The notes beneath the pieces are model-generated. The model was not told the DNA's origin. It did no database searches and worked only from the letters and a program-made list of their open reading frames with translations. This document shows, piece after piece, positions 36,270 to 48,675 of a stretch of 64,000 bases of DNA (its first letter is position 1; every line of letters begins with the position of its first letter). Source of the DNA: Vitis vinifera (taxonomy: Eukaryota > Streptophyta > Magnoliopsida > Vitales > Vitaceae); the NCBI RefSeq assembly GCF_030704535.1, contig NC_081807.1:7404001-7468000 (forward strand), in the 5' to 3' direction. The position numbers and the translations under genes are program-made.

Positions 36270-37050
36270 AAGTATACATCTTATGATCCATCAAAATCCT
36301 CCATCGAATGGCTATACCTCAATGTCAACGCATTGAACAAGGTGGTTATGCCCCAATATGAAATTATGATAACATGAAATGATCCAAAGATCTTAATATA
36401 ACACATCAGATGCTCCAACATAATGAATGAATATGACCACTCACGAAAAGATGGGTATGCCCTAGTGTATATCACATCATCCTATATATCCACTACCAAT
36501 AAGAAAGGTATGCCCCAGTATGAAATGATTTTCAATATTACACATCAGATGTTCCAACATAATGAATGAATCTGATCACTCTCCAAAAGATGGATATGTC
36601 TTAGTGTATATCACATCATCCCAAATATCCACCACCGATAAGAAGAGTATGCCCCAGTATAAAGTAGTGTATCCAAATCAATAATTGTCGAAATGGACCA
36701 TGCCCTAGTATATGTCAACAAATCAATCAATCTCAACTCATCACACCGCTAAAAATGAAAACATCTCAACACGACCCATGGACTCCTAATTTTCATGCTC
36801 TAATGTAAAGAGGAATCTGATCACCTCCTAGGAACGACTATGTCCTAAGAATCCATCATCAATTGAGAGAAGTATGCCCTTGTGTAATGGTCATCTCAAA
36901 ATCAACCTTCAATCAAGAAAGGTGTGCACCCCAATGTGATGTATCGACCGAAATGGCTACATACCCGATAAAAAATCTCTAAGGTGATTATGCCCCAATG
37001 TAAGGTCATACCATAACTCCTGGTTCATCACAATCAAAATGCTCTTCAAC
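36270..37050. repeat. Imperfect long-period tandem repeats with the TATGCCCCAGTATGAAAT motif
   Basis: Blocks containing CACATCAGATG(C/T)TCCAACATAATG recur at 36402 and 36541, a period of about 139 bp. Related phrases (TATGCCC(C/T)AGT(A/G)T) recur every 60-120 bp up to about 37050. Open frames across it are chance frames. Confidence 0.6.
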
Positions 37051-39207
37051 CAATCTCAAATATCGCCCATGTGAGAGCTATCAAACACAATACATGATGT
37101 CATGGCCTCAGGGTGGTCTTCAAACTTGGGACGTAATGTAGGCTAGGGTAACAAGGTGAAGAAATGAAGGGAAACTAAGCTCAAATACCCAATGATCAAA
37201 ACCCCATACTCTCGTGTATAAAATATGATATGTGTAGAGAGTCTCATAAACCATGGATCTAAGGACGTCCGATATGAATATATCGAGAAGGAAGAAAGAA
37301 TCCAAAATGAATATATCAATGATGAAAAAGAAGAAAGGAAAAATATTGAATTATTGATGGAATGCATAAGAATGATGTGTGGAAAATATCGAACACGGAA
37401 TGTAAATCGATATGAACAGAGAACAATGTAGCAAGACAAATGAAATACCATGAAAAGAACAAATAGATCGAAGAAAAATGAATGAACACTAATCTACTCA
37501 AATCAAGACATGAAGAACAGTCAAATCATTAACGTATAGATTGATGGAGGAGACAATAATTCTAAGTCCCTAGGAAAAGGTCATCCGTTTCTCACACATA
37601 AGATCCATAAAAAGATAGGTATAAGGAAATGTGGGCCTTTGAAAGCCCACATACAAACTCTCATAAGCAATTGACTCAAAAGAATAGCTATCAATGACCA
37701 ATATCTACATTCAATGGAGAAGAATACTATATACATACATAAATACATGTGCTTAATTTTATTTTATTTTCATTTATTTTTGTTTTTTTTTTGTTTTTTT
37801 GTTTTTTTTGTTTTATACTTGTGCATACTCTGAATATTAATAAATGAGCTCCTCTGAGAATACTTAATGAAATGGATACACTCTCAAGCAATGACATATA
37901 CAAACTCTCTCCGAAAAAATGATTTTCTCAACTAAGGATCTTTGAGCCAATGTCCATGAGATAGGAATGGAAGGGAACATGACCGTTCTCTATGCATTGA
38001 AATGTGAAAGATCATCACTCATGACATAGAAAAAAATGCAATGACAAAGACAAAGGATATAAACAATAAGGTATGATGAAAAATGATGGTAGGACAACAA
38101 AAAAATAATGAAAAATATGAGTCAATAAGTCCATGGCTCATGAGACTCCCGAATAAAGCATATATACACCAAAGGGCCCCTATCACAGTGTAAAAGGTGA
38201 GTAAGGCTATAAGAAAGAAAATGTTATGATGGTCATACGAGGCTCAAAGGGCTATCAACGGTCCAGATGTCAATAAAGGAATAGGGTGTGAGCTAACCAA
38301 AATGAAGGTCACCCATCCTACAACCACGGTCTCAAACATTGTGCTCTCAAACCCTCAAATAACCGATACTGAAGATCAATGTCTATGTAATATAATCACA
38401 CCAACCCTCTGGAATTGTGCGCCAAACCATACTCTCAATGCTTCATAATAATCTCAAAGGTAATTCTCTCAAAGCAAAGTAAATGACGATCTCATCAGGC
38501 ACAACCGCTCATCACAAGTCAACTCTCATCATGTAAGATCAATCTGTATACTCATGGTAGAATAAGTGATAATCCCATTAGGTAATCGACCAATCCTCAC
38601 ATCGTTAGCCACCCAAAGATCATAAGTCATCCCTCACCATGCAAGATCAACCCTAGGCTCAAACTCCTCACACTCTACCTAGTCCGATCAAAGAAATGAT
38701 ATGCAAAGCTAGAACAACTGGTGATGGAAATGTCATGTAATGGTGTCAAGGGTGATGTTGTGTAAAACTCACAATAGATAGATGCAGGCCGAAGCAAAGT
38801 CCAGGTGTGGAAGTGAGTAAGGTACTGCTCCGATAATAAGAAGATGAGTCATAGTCTCAAACTCCCTAGGTCAAATCTCCGATTCTAGGCTAATAAGTTC
38901 AATATCCTCCATGATAGGCAAACCTCATGACCACAATGTGCAAATGAATAGATGTCTCAAGTCAAAAGTACAACACATCATATGATATATGGTCCTGTGA
39001 TGTCAATCTAAAACTTGATAAATAACAGAAACTCTAAGGTCATAAAGGTGTCCACTTTGAGATGACTACAAATTTGACTAAATTTTTTATATCAATAATC
39101 TAGAAAATGAATGAGGCATGAAAAACAACATTGTCATGAGATCGATATTCCATTTATAACAAAATATCTCTTATTCACTTTCAACCCAAGCTCAATAAAG
39201 AAAAATG
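37051..39207. other. Non-coding interior of the LTR-type repeat cluster
   Basis: A-rich sequence with many CTCAAA and CATCA words and no recognisable gag, pol or host gene. A T/G run lies at 37757-37815. It is probably the body of the same LTR-type family. Confidence 0.45.
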
Positions 39208-39370
39208 TGTGGACCCCGCATTTCGGCTCATGCGTTTCCCACTCGAGGGCGAGCTCGATTTTAATTTGAAATTTTGATTTTTATTTATTAAAAGAATGAC
39301 TTGGAGTCGCCACTTATTTTTGTTTTATTTTTAAAGGGTAAACAAAATAAGAAAGAAAAACCCAACATAT
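39208..39370 (+). repeat. Third LTR-type 5' module
   Basis: It starts TGTGGACCCCGCATTTCGGC and shares the GACTTGGAGTCGCCACTTATT and AAAGGGTAAACAAAATAAG blocks with the other members, then diverges after about 160 bp. Confidence 0.6.
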
Positions 39371-41145
39371 GTGATCTCCTTATGATTGATTGATTGTTTG
39401 ATTTAATTGCCATACATGATCGATTTTATTCTGCTCTATGACATGCTTGAAATTATTCTTTAATTGTGCACTAACCTCACTTTTTGATAAGCGCATTGTG
39501 GCTCGTCACCTAGGTATGTATCTATTCCCATTCCGGTATTTCCATATACATGTTTTGTTTCTCCTATGTGCATGATAGTTTCGGGTATTCATTGTTTTCG
39601 GAAAATTAAATTTTAAAAAATGATAAGGTGATAAAGGCGAACCTCTAAAAAATGGTGTGAATGTGAAAACATGTCTTTCACCTTTCTGTAATGAAAATAT
39701 CGGGTTGAAAATATAAATAGGCAAATCGACCAAAGAATGAAGTACCAAGCCCATGACACGTGAAGAATGTAAAAATATGAGCATAATCAATGAGCATATC
39801 CTAAAACCTCAAATAGAAAGTGACAACAAACCGAAAGAATGTGTCAACTCAAGAAAATAAAACTATCTAAAGTCTTATGGAGAAAGTGTTCTAAACTCAA
39901 CAAGCAACAAGAAGAAACCAAAACCATACAGCAAGGGGTGGTTCAATTGATACTCAAACTCTCACCAATATCTAAGCACTCTCGATTGAAAACCAAAAAA
40001 TGGAGTACTGGAGCCATGTTGTGACTAAAGCAGCCTTGAAGGCTCTTAGATGCACCCACGCATAGTAAAGGAAATCCTAATCAAAAGATCTAAGGCTCAA
40101 CCTACAAGGTCAAGGCAGCTCTAAAAAGAAAAAGAGAGTGGACTTTAAATGAGTCTTAATGAAAGCGATCATACCCTCCGGTAGTACGCAACCCTCTGCA
40201 TGCCTCCGAAGAGACGGGGCGCTTCCATGCAAGGTGGTCATCACCTCCACACATGTACTACTTCAACATCACAAGGGGTTTCCTATGGTGAAAGCTCTCA
40301 CAACTCTCAACACTCAGTAGTCAACTAAAGTGCACAGTGAGTGGTGTGGGTGCATCCGAAAATCCTATCAAACTAAGTGGAAAGAAAACACACTGATCAC
40401 ACAAATATCCTGAAATTTAGATTTAGGCTAAACAAGTCTTCAAAAATCGGACTTTAATCAGTATCAATGTGTTGACCTCCTCCGAAATGCTTCCAAACAT
40501 AGATATAGCCCATCACTAAACCCTATTCTGAATCACTAGCTCGGTCGAAAAGCAAACAAAGTAACAAGTCTCATATCAAATATGAGATCAAGGTAAACAA
40601 AATCGACTGAGACTAGGGAGTTGGAGGTAAGGGGATAGATGTGTGTCCCACACAGATAAGCAACATGCAATCACACAGGAGAAGAGTAGTCCTACAACAA
40701 GCAATCAAGCAAAGCGCAAGTATATCACTCATGTCCACACACAAGCCAAACAAGAACATGATAATCAAGATGAATACAACAAGGATAACATGCTTAAAGA
40801 TGATCAAGATAATATACAAACAAGAGAGTCAACACTAAGACAAACAAGATATACAACAATGTGAACATACATGTCAAAGTGAGCAGGATAATCATGGTAA
40901 GAGTAGAATCAATATGCTAAGACAATCAAGAGAATCAATCAATGTCATTAGCATATTGATGTCCTAAATGAATATGGCAGTCAGGCAGAGGAAATCATCA
41001 CATCAAACTTTCAATGTGCTATGAACACTCAATCATAGAAAAACACAAAGAAAAGGTATCCATCAATTGACTAATCAAACACCATATTTCCCTCAACCCG
41101 ACTTCAAGTTTGACCCTCTAAACTTCCCCAGTGGAATCACCATTT
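39371..41145. other. Non-coding DNA between LTR-type modules
   Basis: No reading frame with a known domain. Short tandem-like phrases occur. The last bases, CCCCAGTGGAATCACCATTT, directly precede the next TGTGG start and resemble the 3' end of an LTR-retrotransposon interior. Confidence 0.45.
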
Positions 41146-41822
41146 TGTGGACCCGCGTTTTTCACTTATGTTCCCACTCGAACAACGAGACTCGCTTTTC
41201 ATTTATTTGTGAAATTTGATGTTTACAAAAAAAAACTTGGAGTTGCCACTTATTTTATTTTTTTAAAAAAAGGAAAACAAAATAAGAAAGAAAACTTTGT
41301 ATGACTCTTTATTTGGAAAAGACATGCTTGCAAAAACAGAATTTGGATCTGAGGGTCAGGTTACCTATTGAGAAGGTACAGTGGTGAGCTGTATCACCCC
41401 TCTAAACCTGTATACGTACGACCTCTACTAAACGAATTAAGAAAATTATGACAATTAATTAATTAATTATGAATACCAAGAAAAATAATCATGCAAATGA
41501 GTATGTACAAGTCATTGTGAAAATCAATATACACAAAAATAATGATAAAATCTAATTATTAGAATACACAAAATAAATAATAAGAGAATTATGCAACATG
41601 ATTTATTGAACTAAAAAAAAAATATTAGAAAAAAATTAGTTTTCAAGAATTTTGAAAGGATTTTATTTAAAATGATTTCAATTTATTTCTTTACAAAATA
41701 TTTTCTTCAAGTGATTTGATTCAATTTCATTTGTATTTAATTTTCAAAAGAAGTTATTTGCACTTATTGTGTCAAAAGAATTTATTACAAAATTTCAATT
41801 TGGCAACAAAATTATTTTTACC
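41146..41822 (+). repeat. LTR-type repeat, second of the matching pair
   Basis: It starts TGTGGACCCGCGTTTTTCAC and matches 35052-35741 along its length. After 41822 the sequence continues into AT-rich DNA without a recognisable GGGTCTACA end. Confidence 0.7.
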
Positions 41823-43466
41823 TTTTTTTACAAAAAATTAATGAATTTTTACAATTTTATTTACAAAAGTATTTCAATTTATTTTCATTTAAGAAAAGTG
41901 ATTTATACAAATTATTAAATAATAATAATAATAATAATAGCTTTATTTGCAAAATAATTTTTAATTAAAAATTAATTTTTGGGACAACTTTATTTACAAA
42001 ACAATTTTTGGACAATTATTATTAAAAAAAAAATTTGGATTTTTCTAAAAGCATATTTATGAATTTTTATTAATAAAAAAATTTCTTTTATTAAGAAGAA
42101 TATTTTAAAATTATTATTTTATTAAAACATATTTAGTGAATTATTCCTTTTATTTAAACAAAATTTCTTATTTGTTCGATATTCAATTATGTACACACTC
42201 AATAAATATATACAAACGAATATTTACATAAATTAATAAAAATAAAACCAAATAAAGTGGGAAATAAAAGGTGTACATTTATTATTATCCATTATAACAA
42301 CATATATCATGACATATAAATTATATAAAATTTTACTTATATTTTTTTCACTATTTTTTACATTAAAGGAAGCTTAAAACCAAACAGGAATTTTCAAATT
42401 TTAGTTTTTAGAAAACAAAAAATGAAAACTAGAAAAGGTTTTTCAAACTTGGCAAAATCTATAATAAAAATTAATATTGATATTCTACATCTCTAAAATT
42501 ACAATAATAAATATAACTTTATTTATTAATATAATAAAAATATTATTGGATAATATATTTGATATATCTATCTATAAATATTATTATTTATGGATTAATC
42601 TCATATTCTTAATTGAATTATTGGTATATTAATATGTAATTTTATATGTTATTTTAATTAATTTAAATTATTTATAAATTATTTAAAGAAATAATTTATC
42701 TCAACTTACTTTATTTTAATGATGAATATATATGGAAAACTTTCAAATCTACTACAGAATATTTCATTAAATATGGTAAAAAATAATTCATAAAGTTTCA
42801 TACTTCTAGAATAATAAAATCAATTTCCTTGAGCCCACTCCTGTTTACTTAATTCGCCAATGCAAAAGTAACTAATATTAATACATTAAATGGGATTTTT
42901 AAATTTTTAAATTTTGTATTAAAAGACTTACTCTAATATAATACATATAATTATTTATTATTAAAAATTAATAATAAAAATAAATTTTCAAATATTAAAT
43001 AATTTGATATTTAAAGTTACTATAATAAATTTCAATTTAAATAATGATCACATAAAAAGTTTATTTGGCTATAAAAAATAAATGCATATACCAATTTCAG
43101 CATCCACATGTTCATACAATCTTATCCTTAAACCAAGCAAACCTATTTATATTTGTCAGATATTATTTATAGAAAACACTTCACTGTCACATATTTAATG
43201 TCATGAAATGGGTTAACATATGATTATCATTTTTAGACTAATTTCAGGAATCTCTTATCGGCTCCAAATTGTGCAACTAGGGTTTCTCAATACATGTGTA
43301 GAATTGTTCAAGGAGATCATACTGTAGCTTCTCATTCCATTGTTTTTTAGTGTGCCCCATCAGGTATAAACTTTAGAGCTCTTAGTCCTAACATATGGAG
43401 GTTTTTTTTTCTTTTATGATTTACTTTGTTAAAATGTGTCTCAGGATTACATAAGAAATTAAGCCT
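41823..43466. other. AT-rich DNA upstream of the second xylanase gene
   Basis: Very AT-rich, without a supported gene. The last few hundred bases presumably hold the promoter and 5' leader of the gene starting at 43467; no TATA box is certain. Confidence 0.5.
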
Positions 43467-44023
43467 ATGGTGAAGGTTGGAGAGAATAATAGTCTGCTTG
43501 TGTTGCTGTTGCTGGTGCTGTGTTCTCTTCTTTATGCAGGTTTGTGTTTTGGTAAATATTTGTAAGATAAAGAATATACTTAATGAGCAAATATTCTTAC
43601 ATAGAATTGTGATGTTATTAAGTAGGTAGTTTTAGGTCATAAAACTCATTTTCTATGGATTCTTATGATATCCTATATCGATCGATAAAGGAAAAAGTCG
43701 ATACTATGTAAGTATGGATTCCTTTTTTAATTATGTAGATGCGTTGTAAAACCATGAGACCCTTTTGAGCTTTGAGTTGACAACATCTACATGATCGGGA
43801 AAACTCTTGAAGGTTATTTAATGAAGTTGTTTTATTTATGGAGGTAGCATAATTGTTGTCTGCGGGTGTTGTTCTAAGGAAGATGGGTTCTATTGTTAGT
43901 AATAGACATTACGAATGTGCACATCCAAGAAACCCTTTCACTTGGATAATTTAATAGCATCCAAATTTTATGGGTGGGACCATCATATAATATATGTATA
44001 TGTCATTAAGAATATAGTCGATG

Positions 44024-44055
<32 letters not shown>

Positions 44056-47000
44056 GTATTGTCTCTATTTACTAAATATATAGCAGGATTTGCAGCTGAA
44101 GCCTTGAACTATGATTACACAGCCAGTTTGGAGGCAAGTTAATTTCCTTGCTGAATTTGATTGGTAGTTCAAGAGTTATATAATGTCATCATCTTTAATT
44201 TCTAAATTATTTATGGAAACGATTTTCAGTGTTTGGAGAAGCCTCACAAAGCTCAGTATGGAGGAGGAATAGTTTTAAACCCAGAGTTGGATGATGGGTT
44301 GGAAGGATGGTCGGCTTTTGGAGAAGCAAAGATAGAAGAAAGGGTATCGGGGGGCAACAACTTCATTGTGGCTCACAGCAGAAACCAGCCATATGATAGT
44401 TCTTCGCAGAAGCTTCACTTGCAGAAGGACAAGCTCTACACCTTCTCTGGTATATATCTCTCTCTTCCCCAAGGTTTCTTGTGTGCATATATAGTAATTA
44501 ATCACACATCAACAAATTTTTTCTCAAATTTTCTACAATAATAATTCAATTGTATCGTTTATGTTACTGCAGCTTGGATTCAAGTGAGCAGCGGAAGTGC
44601 TCCGGTGGCAGCTGTTTTGAAAACAAATGCCGGGTTGAAATACGCTGGGGCAGTTGTTGCTGAGTCGGGGTGTTGGTCCATGCTTAAGGGTGGACTCACT
44701 GTGGATGCTTCTGGCCCTGCTCAGCTCTATTTTGAGGTAATCAACTATTGGTCACATACTTGGAAAACTGTATGCTGGGACTAATTTATATACACTACTT
44801 GCTTTTGATTCCCAGTCCCTCCAATGATGTTGAAGAACTAAGTTGAGCATTCAAAAAGGATAATATTTGTAATATTTACAACAATTTTCTATATATTTAG
44901 ATTCTTTTACTCCTTTTAGGGCTGAAACTTGTGCGAGTTGGGTTGGGTTGATGACTTAATCTCAATTTAAATTAAGAAACAACCAATCTGAGCTCATGTC
45001 TACCCAATTTTTAAACCCAATTTGACTCTATTTATCTAAATTCAAGTTGAATTCGTATGATCCAAAATTCATCCACAATATTTCTTTAAAACCTTTTTCA
45101 GCATGTTTGTACCAAAATTTAAATAGTAAATAATACCAAATTTTAAGATAAGGTAAAATAAATAAATTTATATATTTTTTAAATATTAAAAAAAGTATAT
45201 GATACAATTATAATTTCATATTTTTATTTAAATTTTTTTTTAGAAAATAAACATTATTATATAGGATAATATAATATAAATATTATAAAAATATAAAATA
45301 GGTTCAAGTTATGTTATTTGACTTGGTCTATATCATGATTTCGACCAATCCAATCGGAGTTCAAGTTGAAAATACTTAATATAAACTCAATTCAAGTATT
45401 AAAATTGATTGCTCAGATACAGGGTTGAGTTGGTTGCATCCGTACTTGCATTAATTGATTTGAATGTTGGCTCAAAACTAACTTTTAAGAGTTGATCAAC
45501 TGTTCAGAGCAAAAATACATCAGTAGAGATATGGGTGGATAGCATCTCATTACAACCATTCACTCAAGAGCAGTGGAAGTCTCATCAACATCAAAGCGTA
45601 GAGAAGGTAAAAGTAATTAGTTTCATACCAGCATAATTAAGTTGGCTCATGAGAAAACATTATCTTTGCTGCAGACGCGAAAGAGAAATGTGAGACTCCA
45701 AGCAATTGATGTCAAAGGAAACCCCATAACAGGAGCAACAATGGCACTTAAGCAAAATAAAGCTAATTTTCCAATCGGTGCTGTCATCAACGAATTCGTC
45801 ATCAACAACACTGTCTACCAGAATTGGTTCACCAAAAGATTCACAGTCGCAACTTTCGGAAACCAACTCAAGTGGTACAGCAACGAAAGGTCCCCTGGAA
45901 AGGAGAACTACTCCTTCCCTGACGCCATGCTCCAGTTCTGCAAGAAAAATGGCATTAATGTCCGCGGCCACAATATTTTGTGGGACGATCCCGTTATGCA
46001 GCCTAAGTGGGTTCCCTCCCTTTCACCTACCCAACTCCGATCAGCCGCTGACAGAAGGATAAACTCGGTTGTGAATCGATACAGAGGCCAATTTATTGCA
46101 TGGGACGTCGTGAATGAGAATTTGCATTTTACGTTCTTTGAGGACAGGCTTGGGGCCAATTATTCGGCAGCTGTTTTCCAGAAAACTCACCAACTTGATC
46201 CGGAGCCCGTCTTGTTCTTGAATGATTATAATACCCTAGAGCGGATTGATGATGCCTCAGTGAAACCCCGAAGGTACCTTGAAAAGCTGAAAGAGATCCG
46301 ATCTTTTTCGGGTGGAAAGCTATCATTGGGAATTGGGCTCGAGGGTCATTTCGAAGCTGCTCCCAACCTTCCTTATGTGAGAGCTGCAATTGATACTCTT
46401 GCTGAGGCTAAAGTACCCGTTTGGATTACGGAGCTGGACGTGAGCACCATGCCCGATCAGGTAAAAATTTAGTACAATTCTTTGGGGGTTTTAGCGACAC
46501 ACAACTAGCAATTTGGACAGGTTAAGTTCAGTTTGGGTTAAGTTTTTTCAATGTGAGTAATTTGAATTCTCGGGTCAAGATTTGGGTAACTCGAGCCAAA
46601 GTTCGGATAATTCAAGCCTAACCTAATTCAATTTAATATTTTTTTTACTATATTTATTAATGTATTTATCTTATATTAATAATATTCATTTTTTAAAAAA
46701 TTAAAAAATATCAAATTATATTATATCATGCACTTTTTAAAGATATATAAACTTATTTTTACTTGTTGCTATCTTGAGAAAAAAGCTTTTAGAAAAAATT
46801 TATAGATGTAGTTTAAACTATGGAACCTTATGACCCTAACCAACTTGAATCTAATGATTCTAATATGACTAATATGAGTTTAGAGAAATGAGATTAAATT
46901 GAGTACCTCGGGTTTGGATTAGTTCAGGATGATTTCTTTTTTAATTAATTTGGGACGAGCTTGGTTAACCATCAATTTTACCAACCCATCCAAATTATAA

Positions 47001-47400
47001 CCCTAATTTTCGTTACGGTGAATTATGTGTCATGCAGGCAAGGCACTTTGGGGAGATTCTAGAGGAGGCTCACGCTCACCCGGCCGTGAATGGAATAGTA
47101 ACATTTGGAACATGGAGTCCAAGGGGCTGTTACAGGATGTGTTTGACAGACGGGAATTTCAAGAACTTGCCACCAGGGGATGTTTTGGACAAGCTGTTGA
47201 AGCAGTGGAGTCATGAGGGCTTGGTAGGCGTCACCAATGCTGATGGTTTCTTTGATTCTTCCCTTTTCCATGGAGATTATCAAGTCAGAGTCACTCATCC
47301 AACTTTGATGACGAAGTCCTCACTGATTCATAGCTTTAAGGTGCCATCCACAGACACTTCTCAGGAAGCAGCAGTGCTTCTTGTTAAAGTTTCCGCTTGA
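43467..47400 (+). CDS. GH10 endo-1,4-beta-xylanase with N-terminal carbohydrate-binding module (gene B, 7 exons)
   Basis: This paralogue of gene A should likewise be secreted and cut xylan. Exons by eye: 43467-43539, 44087-44133, 44230-44449, 44573-44736, 45508-45606, 45675-46460 and 47038-47400. They total 1752 nt and 583 aa, the same as gene A although several exons differ by a codon or two. The signal peptide has a Leu-rich core (LLVLLLLVLCSLLYA). The CBM22/CBM_4_9-type module has VLNPELDDGLEGW and CWSMLKGGLTV. The GH10 domain has RGHNILWDDP, WDVVNENLHF (acid/base Glu about residue 349) and WITELDVSTM (nucleophile Glu about residue 454). All expected catalytic residues are present. Intron 2 has a GC donor in perfect context (GAG then GCAAGT), and an in-frame stop just after it excludes read-through. 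Other introns are GT-AG. Most of the length difference between the two genes is in introns 1 and 4. Confidence 0.93.
44023..44054. repeat. (AAT)n microsatellite in intron 1 of xylanase gene B
   Basis: About ten AAT units in a row, about 30 bp upstream of exon 2. A frame through it reads poly-Asn and is not coding. Confidence 0.9.
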
Positions 47401-47464
47401 GTTTTTATTATTAAGCCCTATTTTACTGTTTCAATAAGGAAACATAAATTCAAGGCATTCATCA

Positions 47465-47470
47465 AATAAA
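47465..47470 (+). terminator. Polyadenylation signal AATAAA for xylanase gene B
   Basis: AATAAA lies 65 nt after the stop codon. A weaker AATAAG lies about 30 nt upstream of it. Confidence 0.5.
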
Positions 47471-48415
47471 GCAATTTGAATGAAAATTTGTATGCCTTCC
47501 ATTGAAAAAATAAAAATAAAAATTGGGTTTATAATCTAAATAAATATATAGTTTTTGATTTTTTTTTTTTCAAAATAAAAACTACTAAAAAACCTTGGTT
47601 AATTGAAATTTCATACATGTTTTCCAATGCTTAAATTAAGCTGCCCTATGTATGATTCTGGTCCTGCTGGGCTCTACTTGGAGGTAAATTTTTTGTCATA
47701 AATCTTGATTATATGATCACACCAACTTATACTACATATCCCTCGATGCATCACGATTGAAAAAATAGTGGACTGTATCATATATGAGATACCCATTTGA
47801 AGAAGCAGTACCCTGAGCCATTTGGAATACCATAGGTTAGGTGTCCTTACCATACATCTATAGCTAATCCTCTAGTTTGAGGTCTAGAGTCTGATTGTGA
47901 GAAATTAAAAATGAGTTGTTCCAAATTTCATTCACTTCATAAGGTTTTGCAACAAAAAAGATTGACTATTTTCTTTTATGGCTGTAAATTAGTTTGCGTG
48001 AAAGAGTTCCAACAGTTGTAGACCTCTTCAAAGTAAAAATACATCACTAGAGAAAGCGTCTCAAAATTTTTGATCTACGACTATAATTACTCTTATAAAA
48101 CAAGAAAGCTGGTAGGAAGATCTTTATAAATATTATAAATCATGAGAGGAAAATGACATAAGATGAAAAGAGGCTTGTAAAGATTATACATGAATGATAA
48201 AGATGTGAGGAAGAGCGAGAGACACTCACCGAAGAAAAAAGGGTTCATGGTTTAGGATTTACATATAATAGGATGTGTAGATACATGATATGTTTAGAAA
48301 CTCAATAATTGTATATGTTTTCTATCATCTATAGTCATAGTAAAATGTTTTCACTCATCCATGAATATAAGCATAGATGATACCATGTTAAAATCCCATA
48401 TACCTATATGTATAG

Positions 48416-48417
<2 letters not shown>

Positions 48418-48454
<37 letters not shown>
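48418..48454. repeat. (ATT)n microsatellite
   Basis: About eleven TAT/ATT units in a row between two parts of the third xylanase copy. Confidence 0.9.
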
Positions 48455-48675
48455 TTTACATTAACATATTTACATTGAATCTTTTTTGGCACAACAATGA
48501 GTAGATAGCTCCTCACTAGAACCATTCACTCAAAACAAATGGCAATCTACTAACAACTTTCAAATTTTTCTTTTAGATTTTCTTGTAACAAATTAGATCT
48601 ATTAATTATTTATAGTTTTAAAAATACCACATCTAATATTAAATATACATTGTAACCATTTTCTATGGATATATA

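Noticed and set aside
36270..37050. Possible CRISPR-like array
   Set aside because: The repeats are long, diverged and unevenly spaced, with no short conserved repeat and unique spacers. This is a plant LTR-type tandem repeat.
37120..37501. Several overlapping frames on both strands
   Set aside because: They cross each other in different frames within A-rich repeat DNA and show no domain.
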